In this document: positions 22,334-30,073 of the stretch, in pieces | Layout of the letters: every line of letters begins with the position of its first letter | Position numbering within the stretch: position 1 is the stretch's first letter | Notes under the pieces: model-generated | What the model saw: only the letters and a program-made list of their open reading frames with translations | What the model was told of the DNA's origin: nothing | Database searches by the model: none | Assembly: GCA_003598975.1 (NCBI GenBank) | Contig: QZIJ01000113.1 | Location: 1-33,842, forward strand | Source of the DNA: Anaerolineaceae bacterium | Lineage (GTDB): Bacteria > Chloroflexota > Anaerolineae > Anaerolineales > Villigracilaceae | Length of the DNA stretch: 33,842 nt | Reading direction: 5' to 3' | Program-made: the position numbers and the translations under genes

Positions 22334-23857
22334 ATGACCATCGTCCTCGACGGTTCATCCCTCACCATCGAAAAAGTTGTCGCCATTGCCCGCTTCGGCG
22401 AAAAAGTGGAACTTGCCCCCGCCGCGCTGGAGCGCATCAAAGTCTGCCGCGCCATGCTGGAGGAAAAACTTGCCAACAAAGAGATCATGTACGGCACGAA
22501 CACCGGCATCGGCGAGTTTTCGGAAACCATGCTCAACGACGAGCAGGTGAAGGAATTCCAGAAATATTTGATCTACAACCACGCCGCGGGCATCGGCGAC
22601 CCCGCGCCGGTTGAGCATGTCCGCGGCGCGCTGGCGGGACGCATCAATGTTCATGCTCACGGGAATTCGGGCTGTCGTCCCGAGATCACGCTCACACTGG
22701 TGGAGATGCTCAACAAAGGCGTCACACCAGTTGTTTGTCAGAAGGGATCGGTGGGCGCGAGCGGTGACCTCGCTCCGATGGCGCAAGCCGCGCTTTTGCT
22801 GATGGGCGAGGGCGAAGCCTTCTACGAGGGTGAACGCCTAGCGGGGTCCGAAGCGATGCGACGCGCGGGGATTCTGGTTCCGGGTCTGCAAGCGCGCGAC
22901 GGGCTCGCGGCCATCAACGGGTCCAATCTGCTGACCGCCATGTCTGCGCTTCACATCTTTGACATGGAGCGGTTCCTCAAGCAGGCGGAGATCGCGGCGG
23001 CGATGTCCATCGAAGCCCTGCTCGGAAACATGAAACCGTACAACACAAAACTGCACGAACTGCGCGGGTTCAGCGGCGCGATCGCTTCGGCGAAAAATAT
23101 CGCGAAAGTGATCGAAGGCTCGGACCTCGCGACGGGAAAGATGAAAACCAAAGTACAGGATGCCTACTCGATGCGCTCATCCCCGCAGGTGATCGGCGCG
23201 GCGCGCGACGCCATCGCGTACGCGCGGTCACAAGTTGAAATTGAACTGAACGGCGTGGGCGACAACCCGATCTTCGTCCCCGAAATGAAATTGACTCTCA
23301 CCGGCGCGAACTTTCAGGGTTCGCCCGTTTCGCTCCCGATGGACATGGCGGGCGCGGCCATCACGATGGTCTGCGTCCTCGCTGAAAGGCGACTCAACCG
23401 CCTCACCAACCCCGCGCTCTCGCAGGGACTCCCCGATTTCCTCGCGCACGAACCCGGCTTTTACTCCGGACTGATGCTTTCGCAATACACCGCCGATCAT
23501 TTGATCGTGGAGCAACGCATTCTCTCTGCACCCGCCTCGGTCCAATCCATCCCCGCCGCGGCCGACCAGGAGGACTTCGTCTCGATGGGGATGAACACCG
23601 CCCTCAAAAATGGACAGATCCTCGATAACGCCTACGGCGTGCTGGGAATCGAATTCATGGCCGCCGCGCAGGCGCTCGACTTCCGCGAGTTCACCCCCGG
23701 CAAGGGGACGCAGGCCGCGCGCGAAACGATCCGCAAGCACGTCGCGCATCTTGAAGTGGATCGTCCGCTGTACCCCGATCACAACGCCATGAAGGCGCTG
23801 GTGAAATCGGGCGAGATATTAGGTGAAGTGGAAAAGGCAGTGGGGAAGTTGAATTGA
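22334..23857 (+). CDS. hutH: Histidine ammonia-lyase
   Basis: 508 residues from ATG 22334, which has AGGAGA upstream and gives the usual HutH length; the longer frame from 22259 adds 25 unlikely residues. The MIO cofactor triad Ala142-Ser143-Gly144 (GSVGASGDLAPM) matches the position in characterised HutH. Other marks: YGTNTGIGEF, NVHAHGNSGCRPEI, INGSNLLTAMSALH, and QEDFVSMGMNTALKN near the end. It converts histidine to urocanate and ammonia, the first step of histidine breakdown. A weak -10 (TAGAAT, 22291) precedes it. hutI lies about 6 kb away on the other strand; hutU and a formiminoglutamate enzyme are not in the window. Confidence 0.95.
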   Translation: MTIVLDGSSLTIEKVVAIARFGEKVELAPAALERIKVCRAMLEEKLANKEIMYGTNTGIGEFSETMLNDEQVKEFQKYLIYNHAAGIGDPAPVEHVRGALAGRINVHAHGNSGCRPEITLTLVEMLNKGVTPVVCQKGSVGASGDLAPMAQAALLLMGEGEAFYEGERLAGSEAMRRAGILVPGLQARDGLAAINGSNLLTAMSALHIFDMERFLKQAEIAAAMSIEALLGNMKPYNTKLHELRGFSGAIASAKNIAKVIEGSDLATGKMKTKVQDAYSMRSSPQVIGAARDAIAYARSQVEIELNGVGDNPIFVPEMKLTLTGANFQGSPVSLPMDMAGAAITMVCVLAERRLNRLTNPALSQGLPDFLAHEPGFYSGLMLSQYTADHLIVEQRILSAPASVQSIPAAADQEDFVSMGMNTALKNGQILDNAYGVLGIEFMAAAQALDFREFTPGKGTQAARETIRKHVAHLEVDRPLYPDHNAMKALVKSGEILGEVEKAVGKLN

Positions 23858-23874
23858 GCAATTCCACATAAAAA

Positions 23875-23911
23875 AAGAGGCCGCGTTCATCGACGCGGCC
23901 TCTTCTTTTAT
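23875..23911 (+). terminator. Strong terminator between convergent genes
   Basis: AAGAGGCCGCGT (23875-23886) pairs with ACGCGGCCTCTT (23893-23904), with A-rich sequence before and CTTTTAT after. It can serve hutH on the plus strand and the zinc-ribbon gene on the minus strand. Confidence 0.92.
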
Positions 23912-23933
23912 CCACTACTCTCTATTCTCTTCC

Positions 23934-24992
23934 CTACTCCACGCTCACCACCCCGCCCAGCGCGTTCAAGTGGAGCGTCCACGTACTGCCCGGTGCGAAC
24001 ATCTGAAATTCACCCATGCTGTCGGGATGATACAGATACCCCTCCCCGCCGCTGGTGAAATGAACATCCAGCGTCAACGTCGCTTCGCCCAGCCGCTGTC
24101 CGCTGAAAAGATTCGGATCGGAATACACAGGGAACAGGTCATAGCCTTCGAGCGTGTACGTCTGGATCGTTGTCCATTCGTCCACGGTGTACGAGCAATA
24201 CTGCGTCGTCTCATCGTGACACTCCTCCACCACTTCGGCATACCCATTGCCCTGGTCAACCGTCTTTTGTTCACAAACCTGTTGCACATCGTCATAGCAC
24301 GAGACGTTATACGCGCCCGCGGGCGGACTGCCCTGCTCGTTGGAATAATTCACCGACTGCATTTCCTGCAAGGGAACGGATGTCTGCCAATACACCTCGC
24401 TGACCGTCGCCGTCACTGTTTTGGACGGAGCGAACAGCATATACGCGCCGATACAGACGACAACCAGGCACGCGACGACTCCTCCGAGGATTAACCATGG
24501 GAATTTTCGCTTCGCCGCGGACCCTGTGGCGTCCGCGCCGCCACCGGCATTTTTCTGCACAGACGGCGCTTCTCCCGCCGCGCGCGGCAACGGCGCGCCG
24601 CAATTCGAGCACATCCTGCGCGTGGACGGATTCATTTCACCGCAGTTCGTGCATTTGACTTCCACGATGGGCGCCTCGCGTTGCATCTCGCGTCCCGCCT
24701 GACGCGCCTTGCCTTCCTTTAGGTCTCCGCCGCACTGCGAGCAGACCGCCGCCGTGGCGGGATTGCGCGTCCCGCAGAATCCGCAGTGGATGTCAGCGCC
24801 CGCTTTGGCGGCCTTCGCGACATTCGTATCCTGGATCAATTTCGCCTCGGCTGGCGCGTAAAACTGGACGTTCTCTGGTTGCGCCGCGCCGCAACTCTCA
24901 CAGGTCTTCTTCGGTCCCAGGTTGCGACTGTTACAGTTTGGGCAAACCCATTCCAATTGAATAAAGCCTTTGGATTTTTCTGTTCTTGCCAT
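23934..24992 (-). CDS. Membrane protein with three N-terminal zinc ribbons
   Basis: 352 residues, Shine-Dalgarno AGGAGA. The N-terminal 135 residues hold three CxxC...CxxC units: CPNC...CESC, CGFC...CSQC and CTNC...CSNC. A linker and one membrane span (FPWLILGGVVACLVVVCIGAYMLF cut short here; about residues 165-188) follow. The C-terminal 160 residues are beta-rich with several Cys (SCYDDVQQVCEQ, EECHDETTQYCS), probably outside the cell. Zinc ribbons inside and a sensor-like part outside are common in uncharacterised proteins; the ribbons may bind protein or nucleic acid. No enzymatic motif is seen. Function unknown. Confidence 0.75.
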   Translation of the reverse strand: MARTEKSKGFIQLEWVCPNCNSRNLGPKKTCESCGAAQPENVQFYAPAEAKLIQDTNVAKAAKAGADIHCGFCGTRNPATAAVCSQCGGDLKEGKARQAGREMQREAPIVEVKCTNCGEMNPSTRRMCSNCGAPLPRAAGEAPSVQKNAGGGADATGSAAKRKFPWLILGGVVACLVVVCIGAYMLFAPSKTVTATVSEVYWQTSVPLQEMQSVNYSNEQGSPPAGAYNVSCYDDVQQVCEQKTVDQGNGYAEVVEECHDETTQYCSYTVDEWTTIQTYTLEGYDLFPVYSDPNLFSGQRLGEATLTLDVHFTSGGEGYLYHPDSMGEFQMFAPGSTWTLHLNALGGVVSVE

Positions 24993-25014
24993 GATTCTCT
25001 CCTAATTGCTGTGG

Positions 25015-25033
25015 GGCGGAATGTCATTCCGCC
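25015..25033. repeat. Short palindromic repeat at the HDAC-like gene stop
   Basis: GGCGGAATG (25015-25023) and CATTCCGCC (25025-25033) are perfect 9-bp arms around one base. It directly abuts the TAA of the HDAC-like gene and precedes the zinc-ribbon gene. Confidence 0.7.
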
Positions 25034-26038
25034 TTACACAAATCCATGCCATGTACAGATGGATTCTAACATCTTCTCAATATCTGGCTCCCTGTGCGGA
25101 GACTTGTCAGTGGGATCGGCAAACGGTTTCTCCGTCAACGCCGCGAAGACAGCCGATGCGCCGTTCATCACATTGTGGGGATTGTATCCGCCCTCCAGCA
25201 CAAAGACAATTTTCCCTTTGCAAATTTCTCCTGCGAGTTCCACCAACCGCCTCGAAATGGAATAAAACCCTGCGCTCGAAAGCCCCAGCATCGTGAGGGG
25301 ATCGTCCCAATGCGAGTCGAATCCCGCGGAGATGAGAATCGTCTCTGGGCGAAAGGCGCGGGTCATCGGCGCGATCACTTTTTCGGATATCTGCTCGAAA
25401 CACGCGTCCCCCGCGTAGGCGGGAAGCGGCGCGTTGACAATGCGTCCCTTCGCGTGCGGAGCCTCGTCCATGCGGCCTGTGCCAGGATAAATTCCCCACT
25501 GATGGGTGGAGAGATAGGCCAACCGTTCATCGTTCCAGAACGCGGCCTCCGTCCCATTGCCGTGATGCGCGTCGTAGTCCACCACGAGGACGCGTCCCGC
25601 GCCGTGCTCGAGCAAATCGCGCGCCGCGACCGCGATGTTGTTGAAAATGCAGAATCCCATCGCCCGCGCGGGTTCAGCATGATGCCCCGGTGGGCGGACG
25701 ATGGCGAATGCGTTGGATGCCTCACCCGCCCAGACCGCGCGCACACAACCCAGGGTCCCGCCAGAGGCGAGCAGGGCGTCGTCGAACGATGAGGAGGTCA
25801 CAAACGTCGGGGCGTAGTCAATGATTCCCCCGCCTGCACCACACGCGGATTTCACCGTCTCGATCATGCGCGGCGCATGGACGCGGGCGATCTCGTCGCG
25901 GGTCGCGGGTGTTGCATCCATTTTTTGTGCGCCGAAGGAATCGAGTCGCACTTCGAGTTCGGTCAAGCGACCGGGACGTTCGGGGTGATCTTCGTATTCG
26001 TGTTCGGGCGCGGGCAACCAAGTGTATACCGTGGTCAT
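25034..26038 (-). CDS. Histone-deacetylase-like (class II HDAC/acetylpolyamine amidohydrolase) protein
   Basis: 334 residues. Family marks in order: HEYEDHPERPGRLTELE; IVRPPGHHAEPARAMGFCIF, with the catalytic His pair; NNIAVAARDLLE; VLVVDYDAHHGNGTEAAFW, with the zinc-binding Asp and His; YPGTGRMDE; ILISAGFDSHWDDPL, with the second zinc-binding Asp; and FVLEGGYNP at the end. All key residues appear present, so a zinc amidase removing acetyl groups from polyamines, lysines or small molecules is likely; the substrate is unknown. The ATG is 6 bases from TATAAT with no Shine-Dalgarno. An 18-bp palindrome overlaps the expected -35 position. The stop abuts a small repeat. Confidence 0.9.
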   Translation of the reverse strand: MTTVYTWLPAPEHEYEDHPERPGRLTELEVRLDSFGAQKMDATPATRDEIARVHAPRMIETVKSACGAGGGIIDYAPTFVTSSSFDDALLASGGTLGCVRAVWAGEASNAFAIVRPPGHHAEPARAMGFCIFNNIAVAARDLLEHGAGRVLVVDYDAHHGNGTEAAFWNDERLAYLSTHQWGIYPGTGRMDEAPHAKGRIVNAPLPAYAGDACFEQISEKVIAPMTRAFRPETILISAGFDSHWDDPLTMLGLSSAGFYSISRRLVELAGEICKGKIVFVLEGGYNPHNVMNGASAVFAALTEKPFADPTDKSPHREPDIEKMLESICTWHGFV

Positions 26039-26044
26039 GCAACA

Positions 26045-26050
26045 ATTATA
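26045..26050 (-). promoter_or_regulatory. Leaderless promoter -10 box of the HDAC-like gene
   Basis: TATAAT on the minus strand, 6 bases before the ATG (26038). A 17-bp spacer would put the -35 at about 26068-26073, inside the palindrome at 26063-26102. Confidence 0.7.
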
Positions 26051-26061
26051 ACCACCAACTT

Positions 26062-26103
26062 AAAGGTTATGCGGCATATCTCTCGATATGCCGCATAACC
26101 TTG
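26062..26103. repeat. Perfect 18-bp inverted repeat next to the HDAC-like promoter
   Basis: The arms at 26063-26080 and 26085-26102 are perfectly complementary (AAGGTTATGCGGCATATC and its reverse complement) around TCTC. Because it overlaps the expected -35 of the HDAC-like gene it may be an operator. It could instead be a mobile repeat or a transcript-end hairpin; there is no T-run after it on the minus strand. Confidence 0.85.
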
Positions 26104-26272
26104 AGGGGGAGGGACACCACCGACAACCTGCATGGGGGGGACATGCTGATTACTTCGGTGGCCGACACCCAAATACCAATAAAGGGAGGGCAGGTGTCTT
26201 GTCGATAATATACACCCTATTGCTCCACTTTACATTAATGCAAGGTTAGAATTTGGACGCATCTAGTCTGAA
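26104..26272. other. Gene-less stretch of unknown origin
   Basis: 170 bp with no plausible gene. It contains runs of G (GAGGGGGAGGG, GGGGGGGACA), two related pieces (GACACCACCGACAACCTG and CGGTGGCCGACACC) and AGGTGTCTTGTCGATAATA. It resembles a decayed end of a mobile element, but no transposase or clear boundary is visible. Confidence 0.3.
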
Positions 26273-26740
26273 TTAGCGTTCTTTTTCACGAAAGAGACGG
26301 AGCCACTCCTCCACTTCCGCGTCGGACATTCCCGCCTCATCTCCTGAACGTTGGGCGGGTGCGCGTTTCGACGCGTTCACCTGCCCCGCGAACTCGTCCG
26401 AGGAGACGACCCTCGCGCCGACCATGCGCGCCTCCGCCTGCACCGCGCGATCCGACGTGACCACCGTCCAATTGCGCGCCGCGCGGCCGAGGGATTTCAG
26501 TCGGGCGCGGATGGCCGCGTCGGCGGTGCTTCCGAGGCGGACGAAATGCGCAGTGACCAGTCCCAGCCGCCGTGTCCCAACCTGTCCCGCCGGCGCGCCG
26601 TCGAAGTAGACTTCCACCTGTTTGCGTTCGGCGCGGCAAAAGTCCTGCAAGTGCGAAACGAGTTGCATCTCATCGTCCACGTTTCGCAGGCTGAGGCCGA
26701 GTTTGGGAATCAGGTTGTGGCCGTCAATCAGAAAAGGCAT
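26273..26740 (-). CDS. NYN/YacP-like PIN-fold RNase-type protein
   Basis: 155 residues starting MPFLIDGHNLIPKLGL at 26740; the frame from 26773 would overlap the CAP gene and is unlikely. LIDGHN is the usual first strand of YacP/NYN domains with the first catalytic Asp. VEVYFDGAP supplies the second, and TVVTSDRAVQAEARMVGARVVSSDEF fits the metal-binding VxSxD region. Such proteins (Rae1/YacP, NYN) are PIN-like ribonucleases. The C-terminal tail is charged (SDAEVEEWLRLFREKER). It starts 5 bp after the CAP-domain gene and ends a three-gene operon. Confidence 0.8.
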   Translation of the reverse strand: MPFLIDGHNLIPKLGLSLRNVDDEMQLVSHLQDFCRAERKQVEVYFDGAPAGQVGTRRLGLVTAHFVRLGSTADAAIRARLKSLGRAARNWTVVTSDRAVQAEARMVGARVVSSDEFAGQVNASKRAPAQRSGDEAGMSDAEVEEWLRLFREKER

Positions 26741-26745
26741 GTGCG

Positions 26746-27768
26746 TTACGGCGCGGCAAACACCACCGCCCAATACCCGTCCAGATCACTATCTGCATAG
26801 TAGGCGTAACCAACGCCAATTTCAACGACCTTATTGTGCAGGATGACGTTGCGATGAATGAGGTCGTTCATCCACCATTGCACCGCGGAGTCGGGAGTGC
26901 CGCCATATTGCGGAGGCTGACCGAAGATGTTTTCCAGTGCGACGGAGGATGTATAACCCGCGGCGGAAACGCGCGCCTGCACGCTCGAACCATCCGAGCC
27001 GACGTGGCTGATGAAACTGTTGCAGGCCATGTCTGCCGCGTGACCCTGGGCGGCGGCTGTCAACTGCGCGTTGACGACGAGGGCGGGCAATCCATGAGCA
27101 GCGCGCTGGGAGTTGATCAACGCCAGCGTTTGATTGATGAAATCGGGGTTGGTCGTGTAGGCGCAGGGGCCTCCGCCGACCGGCGCGGAGGGCGGCGTGA
27201 CGGGCGATCCGCCGGGAGGCGTCTCCACGATTACCGACTCGCCGACCACAATACTCACCCAAATGTATGTACCATTATCCACGGAAATGGGCTCGCCACC
27301 CGCGTTGCGCAACTCGAAATTCCCCACGAACGCCCCATCCTGCGCGGGGGACACGAGGTCAACCGAAAGATCGAGGGTCGCGTCGGGAGGAGTGTACGCC
27401 AGTGGAATGGATGCAGGCGCGTCCATTTGCTCGCCGTTCGCGAAAACCAGGCTATAGGCAGGAGTCCACGCGCAAGTGCCGTTGTTTTGCAACCGCCAGG
27501 TTTTTACGAAAACCTCATCCCTCGAGAAGAGTGTGTTATCCGGCACGGTCACATCCGCCACGAACGAGGCGCTGTCAGTGCAATCGCTGGGATTGGTGGG
27601 GATAACGGCCGGTGCGGTGCTGGTGGGGGTAGCGTCGCTGGCGGCCGGCGACGCGGCCGGCAGTGTGGCCGTTGGCGGCGCGCTCGCGGTTGGCGAGGGA
27701 GTGGAGTTGCCTCCGCAGGCTGTCAACACAAGAGCAAGGAACAGGTTTACCCAAAACGATTTTTTCAT
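26746..27768 (-). CDS. Lipoprotein with NBR1-like Ig domain and CAP/SCP domain
   Basis: 340 residues from ATG 27768, which has AAAGGA upstream; a start at 27786 would add six residues. Lipobox LTAC in MKKSFWVNLFLALVLTACGG, then a Pro/Thr/Ser/Ala-rich linker. Residues about 60-170 are an Ig-like domain of the NBR1/'four-tryptophan' type (FVKTWRLQNNGTCAWTPAYSL). The C-terminal about 130 residues are a CAP domain: NQTLALINSQRAAHGLPALV, GHAADMACNSFISHVGSDG, ALENIFGQP, WWMNDLIHRNVILHN, EIGVGYAYY. Both domains often occur together in Chloroflexota surface proteins. It is likely anchored outside the membrane; its activity is unknown. It lies between the methylase-like gene and the NYN gene. Confidence 0.88.
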   Translation of the reverse strand: MKKSFWVNLFLALVLTACGGNSTPSPTASAPPTATLPAASPAASDATPTSTAPAVIPTNPSDCTDSASFVADVTVPDNTLFSRDEVFVKTWRLQNNGTCAWTPAYSLVFANGEQMDAPASIPLAYTPPDATLDLSVDLVSPAQDGAFVGNFELRNAGGEPISVDNGTYIWVSIVVGESVIVETPPGGSPVTPPSAPVGGGPCAYTTNPDFINQTLALINSQRAAHGLPALVVNAQLTAAAQGHAADMACNSFISHVGSDGSSVQARVSAAGYTSSVALENIFGQPPQYGGTPDSAVQWWMNDLIHRNVILHNKVVEIGVGYAYYADSDLDGYWAVVFAAP

Positions 27769-27789
27769 TGTTCGAATCCTTTCCACTCT

Positions 27790-30015
27790 CTAAAATAATT
27801 TCAACTGTCCGCGCGCCTGCTGGGCCGGGTCGCCAGCGATCTGCGCTTCGAAATCCTGCTGATTTAACACGGGACGGCTGGCAAGGGCGCGGACCGTGCG
27901 GAACTTCACCACGCGTACGCCCTCCAGCCGGGCGGCCAGTGCAGGGTCACGATTCAATTTGTACGAAAGCAGGGAGGCGCGTCCGCCGGGCAGGACGATC
28001 AGACAGCGCTCACGCGGATACGGACTTTCGGTCAACGCGGGACCTGGAATGGCCGAGGCCCTCAAATGGAACACATACGCTGACGTTTCCCCTGCCTCCC
28101 AGACCAGCGTGCGTTCATCGAGACGGTTGGTTCTGTAATCCAATTTTTCGCCAATGGATTGGAGCATGTCCCCAATCTGGATGAGTTCGAACTTCCGCGC
28201 GGACGGGACATCCTCCTCTCGCAACCTCCACCGACCTTCGGCCTGTTCCGCGTACGAGACCAGCGCCTCCCCGACGATTGCAAGCGAGGGCGCCAGCAGG
28301 CCGGGCAGGCCCGAAGAAACATCGTGCAAAATCTCCTCGAAGGTGCAGTTTGGGTGCGCCAGCAAAAAGTTGACAATGCCCACTTCCACTCGGTCGCTGA
28401 GTGGCTCTGCCGCTTCAATCTCGCGCGAGAGGCCCCACAAACCAGTGTCCGCGCTTTCGCCGCCGCGATAGCGGACGAGACTTTCGTCGCCGAGCAGGGT
28501 CTCCTGCACGAATTTTGCCGCCTCGCGGATGACCTCGTCCGTGGGCTGGTGTGGACGCGCCAGGGCGTGGTCCGCCGTCAGCGTGGACAGGGCCGCGGCG
28601 TGCAGAGGCAGGTAGAAAGTAGGTTCGCCGCGAGCGGAGAGATGGCCGCGGATGGCGGCGCGCACCGAGTCCGCGTCCGCGTCTGCGAATGCGTGGCGGA
28701 GTCGCTCACCGCGTGTCCAGGTGATCTGCGCGGCGTCGTGCTGAGTCCGCATGGCGAGGCCTTCGAGGTGAAATCCGTTCAGGTCGCCTGCAGCCAGCGC
28801 GGCAGTGAGGAAGGCGGGTTCGGGTTCGGGGAGCAGGGCGAGACAGGGTGTGCCGAGTTTGAGCAGTTCAAAAAGATGATGGAGCGCGGCCTGCAGGGCT
28901 TCGAGGTGCCAGCCCCAATCGTAACGGCGGCGGCGCAAAACGAGGTGGAACGGTTCGGCCGATTCACTGCCCCATAGCCAGCCTGCCCACAACGCGCACA
29001 AGGTCCAATAGGCCTGGTTGGGACGCGGCAACGCGGTGACGACCGCGGCGATGGGCGCTTCGTTCACGATGGATGCCAGATCGGCGATGCGTCCCTCGAA
29101 GCGGATGATCCCGCCACTTTCTGGAATCTTGTTTGGCCACTGCACAATCGGGACAGATTCGCCCAGTGCGCGCCATTCATCCACCGCGGCTTCCAGCGCC
29201 ATCCATATGTTGTTTTCGCGGAATTCGTTGGAGACAGTGAGCTGCTTAGGGCGAGGGCGTTCGTTGTCGACGCGCCACAGGTTGTTGGCCGCGTCGCAGG
29301 CGGAGAGGAAGAGGGCGCTGAGCGCGCGGCGGCGTTCGGGCGAGACGCCCGGCGCGTCGAGGCGGTTGATGAGGGTGGCGAGGGCGTAGATGGCGCGCGG
29401 CTGGTAGACGGCCAGCGCCTCCTCCACGAATTCGCGGTCGGGGTCACCGGGCCGGGCGACGCGTTCCAGGAGGCGGGCGCGATGCATTCCCGCGGCTTCG
29501 GCGGTTTTGCGTGCCTGTTCCACATCGAACTCGGTAACGGGTCTCTCGCCCGAATCCTCGCAGGCGGGACAGGTGTAGCGGCGCGCAAAGGGCGCCTCCT
29601 CGCCTTTTTTCCAGAGGAAGGCGCGGGCTGGGATTTCCTGTCCGCAGTTGTTGCATTTGGTGATGTAAAGAGATTGGAGGTGTGTTTCGAGTCGTTCATC
29701 CCCTTTTTTGGTCACAGCCAGGTCGGCCAGTGCGGCTTTAAGATCGGATTCCGCGGGCGGCGCGGCGGTCATCTCGAGCAGGAAGCGCGCGATGGGATTA
29801 TGCGCGGTGACGAGCACGCGGTACCCGGCGCGGGCCGCCTCGACTGCGAGCCGGGGCGCGACCCCGAATGGGTCGAGCAACCAGCTCCCTGTGGAGGCGC
29901 GAGGCGGAAGCCATTCGGCGGCGAGTCCATCCTCGAGCGGGGGCAGGAAGCGGGCGAGCGGCCCGTCGCGCGGCGGGGAATGTCCAACAATAAAAGGTGA
30001 GTCGAGCGCGCTCAT
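27790..30015 (-). CDS. Zinc-finger DNA-methylase-like protein (COG1743/DUF1156 type), apparently degenerate
   Basis: About 741 residues from ATG 30015; the upstream in-frame ATG (30099) would place the promoter inside the gene. LLDPFGVAPRLAVEAARAGY followed by HNPIARFLLEM resembles SAM motif I and the 'NP' region of COG1743 methylases. A zinc knuckle CNNC...CPAC (near 122-155) is also as in that family. Where these enzymes have TDPPY, this protein reads VVTALPRPNQAYWTLCALW, so the catalytic DPPY seems lost. The C-terminal half is a long helical region of unknown fold. It heads an operon with CAP and NYN genes; the ATG is 6 bases from TATACT. It may bind SAM or DNA without methylating; this is inference. 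Confidence 0.65.
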   Translation of the reverse strand: MSALDSPFIVGHSPPRDGPLARFLPPLEDGLAAEWLPPRASTGSWLLDPFGVAPRLAVEAARAGYRVLVTAHNPIARFLLEMTAAPPAESDLKAALADLAVTKKGDERLETHLQSLYITKCNNCGQEIPARAFLWKKGEEAPFARRYTCPACEDSGERPVTEFDVEQARKTAEAAGMHRARLLERVARPGDPDREFVEEALAVYQPRAIYALATLINRLDAPGVSPERRRALSALFLSACDAANNLWRVDNERPRPKQLTVSNEFRENNIWMALEAAVDEWRALGESVPIVQWPNKIPESGGIIRFEGRIADLASIVNEAPIAAVVTALPRPNQAYWTLCALWAGWLWGSESAEPFHLVLRRRRYDWGWHLEALQAALHHLFELLKLGTPCLALLPEPEPAFLTAALAAGDLNGFHLEGLAMRTQHDAAQITWTRGERLRHAFADADADSVRAAIRGHLSARGEPTFYLPLHAAALSTLTADHALARPHQPTDEVIREAAKFVQETLLGDESLVRYRGGESADTGLWGLSREIEAAEPLSDRVEVGIVNFLLAHPNCTFEEILHDVSSGLPGLLAPSLAIVGEALVSYAEQAEGRWRLREEDVPSARKFELIQIGDMLQSIGEKLDYRTNRLDERTLVWEAGETSAYVFHLRASAIPGPALTESPYPRERCLIVLPGGRASLLSYKLNRDPALAARLEGVRVVKFRTVRALASRPVLNQQDFEAQIAGDPAQQARGQLKLF

Positions 30016-30021
30016 GGTGGG

Positions 30022-30027
30022 AGTATA
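30022..30027 (-). promoter_or_regulatory. Leaderless promoter -10 box of the methylase-like gene
   Basis: TATACT on the minus strand, 6 bases before ATG 30015. There is no Shine-Dalgarno and no clear -35. Confidence 0.6.
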
Positions 30028-30073
30028 ACGCGAATTGTTTGCAGATAACGGAAATTTCGCCGCGGTGAAAAAC

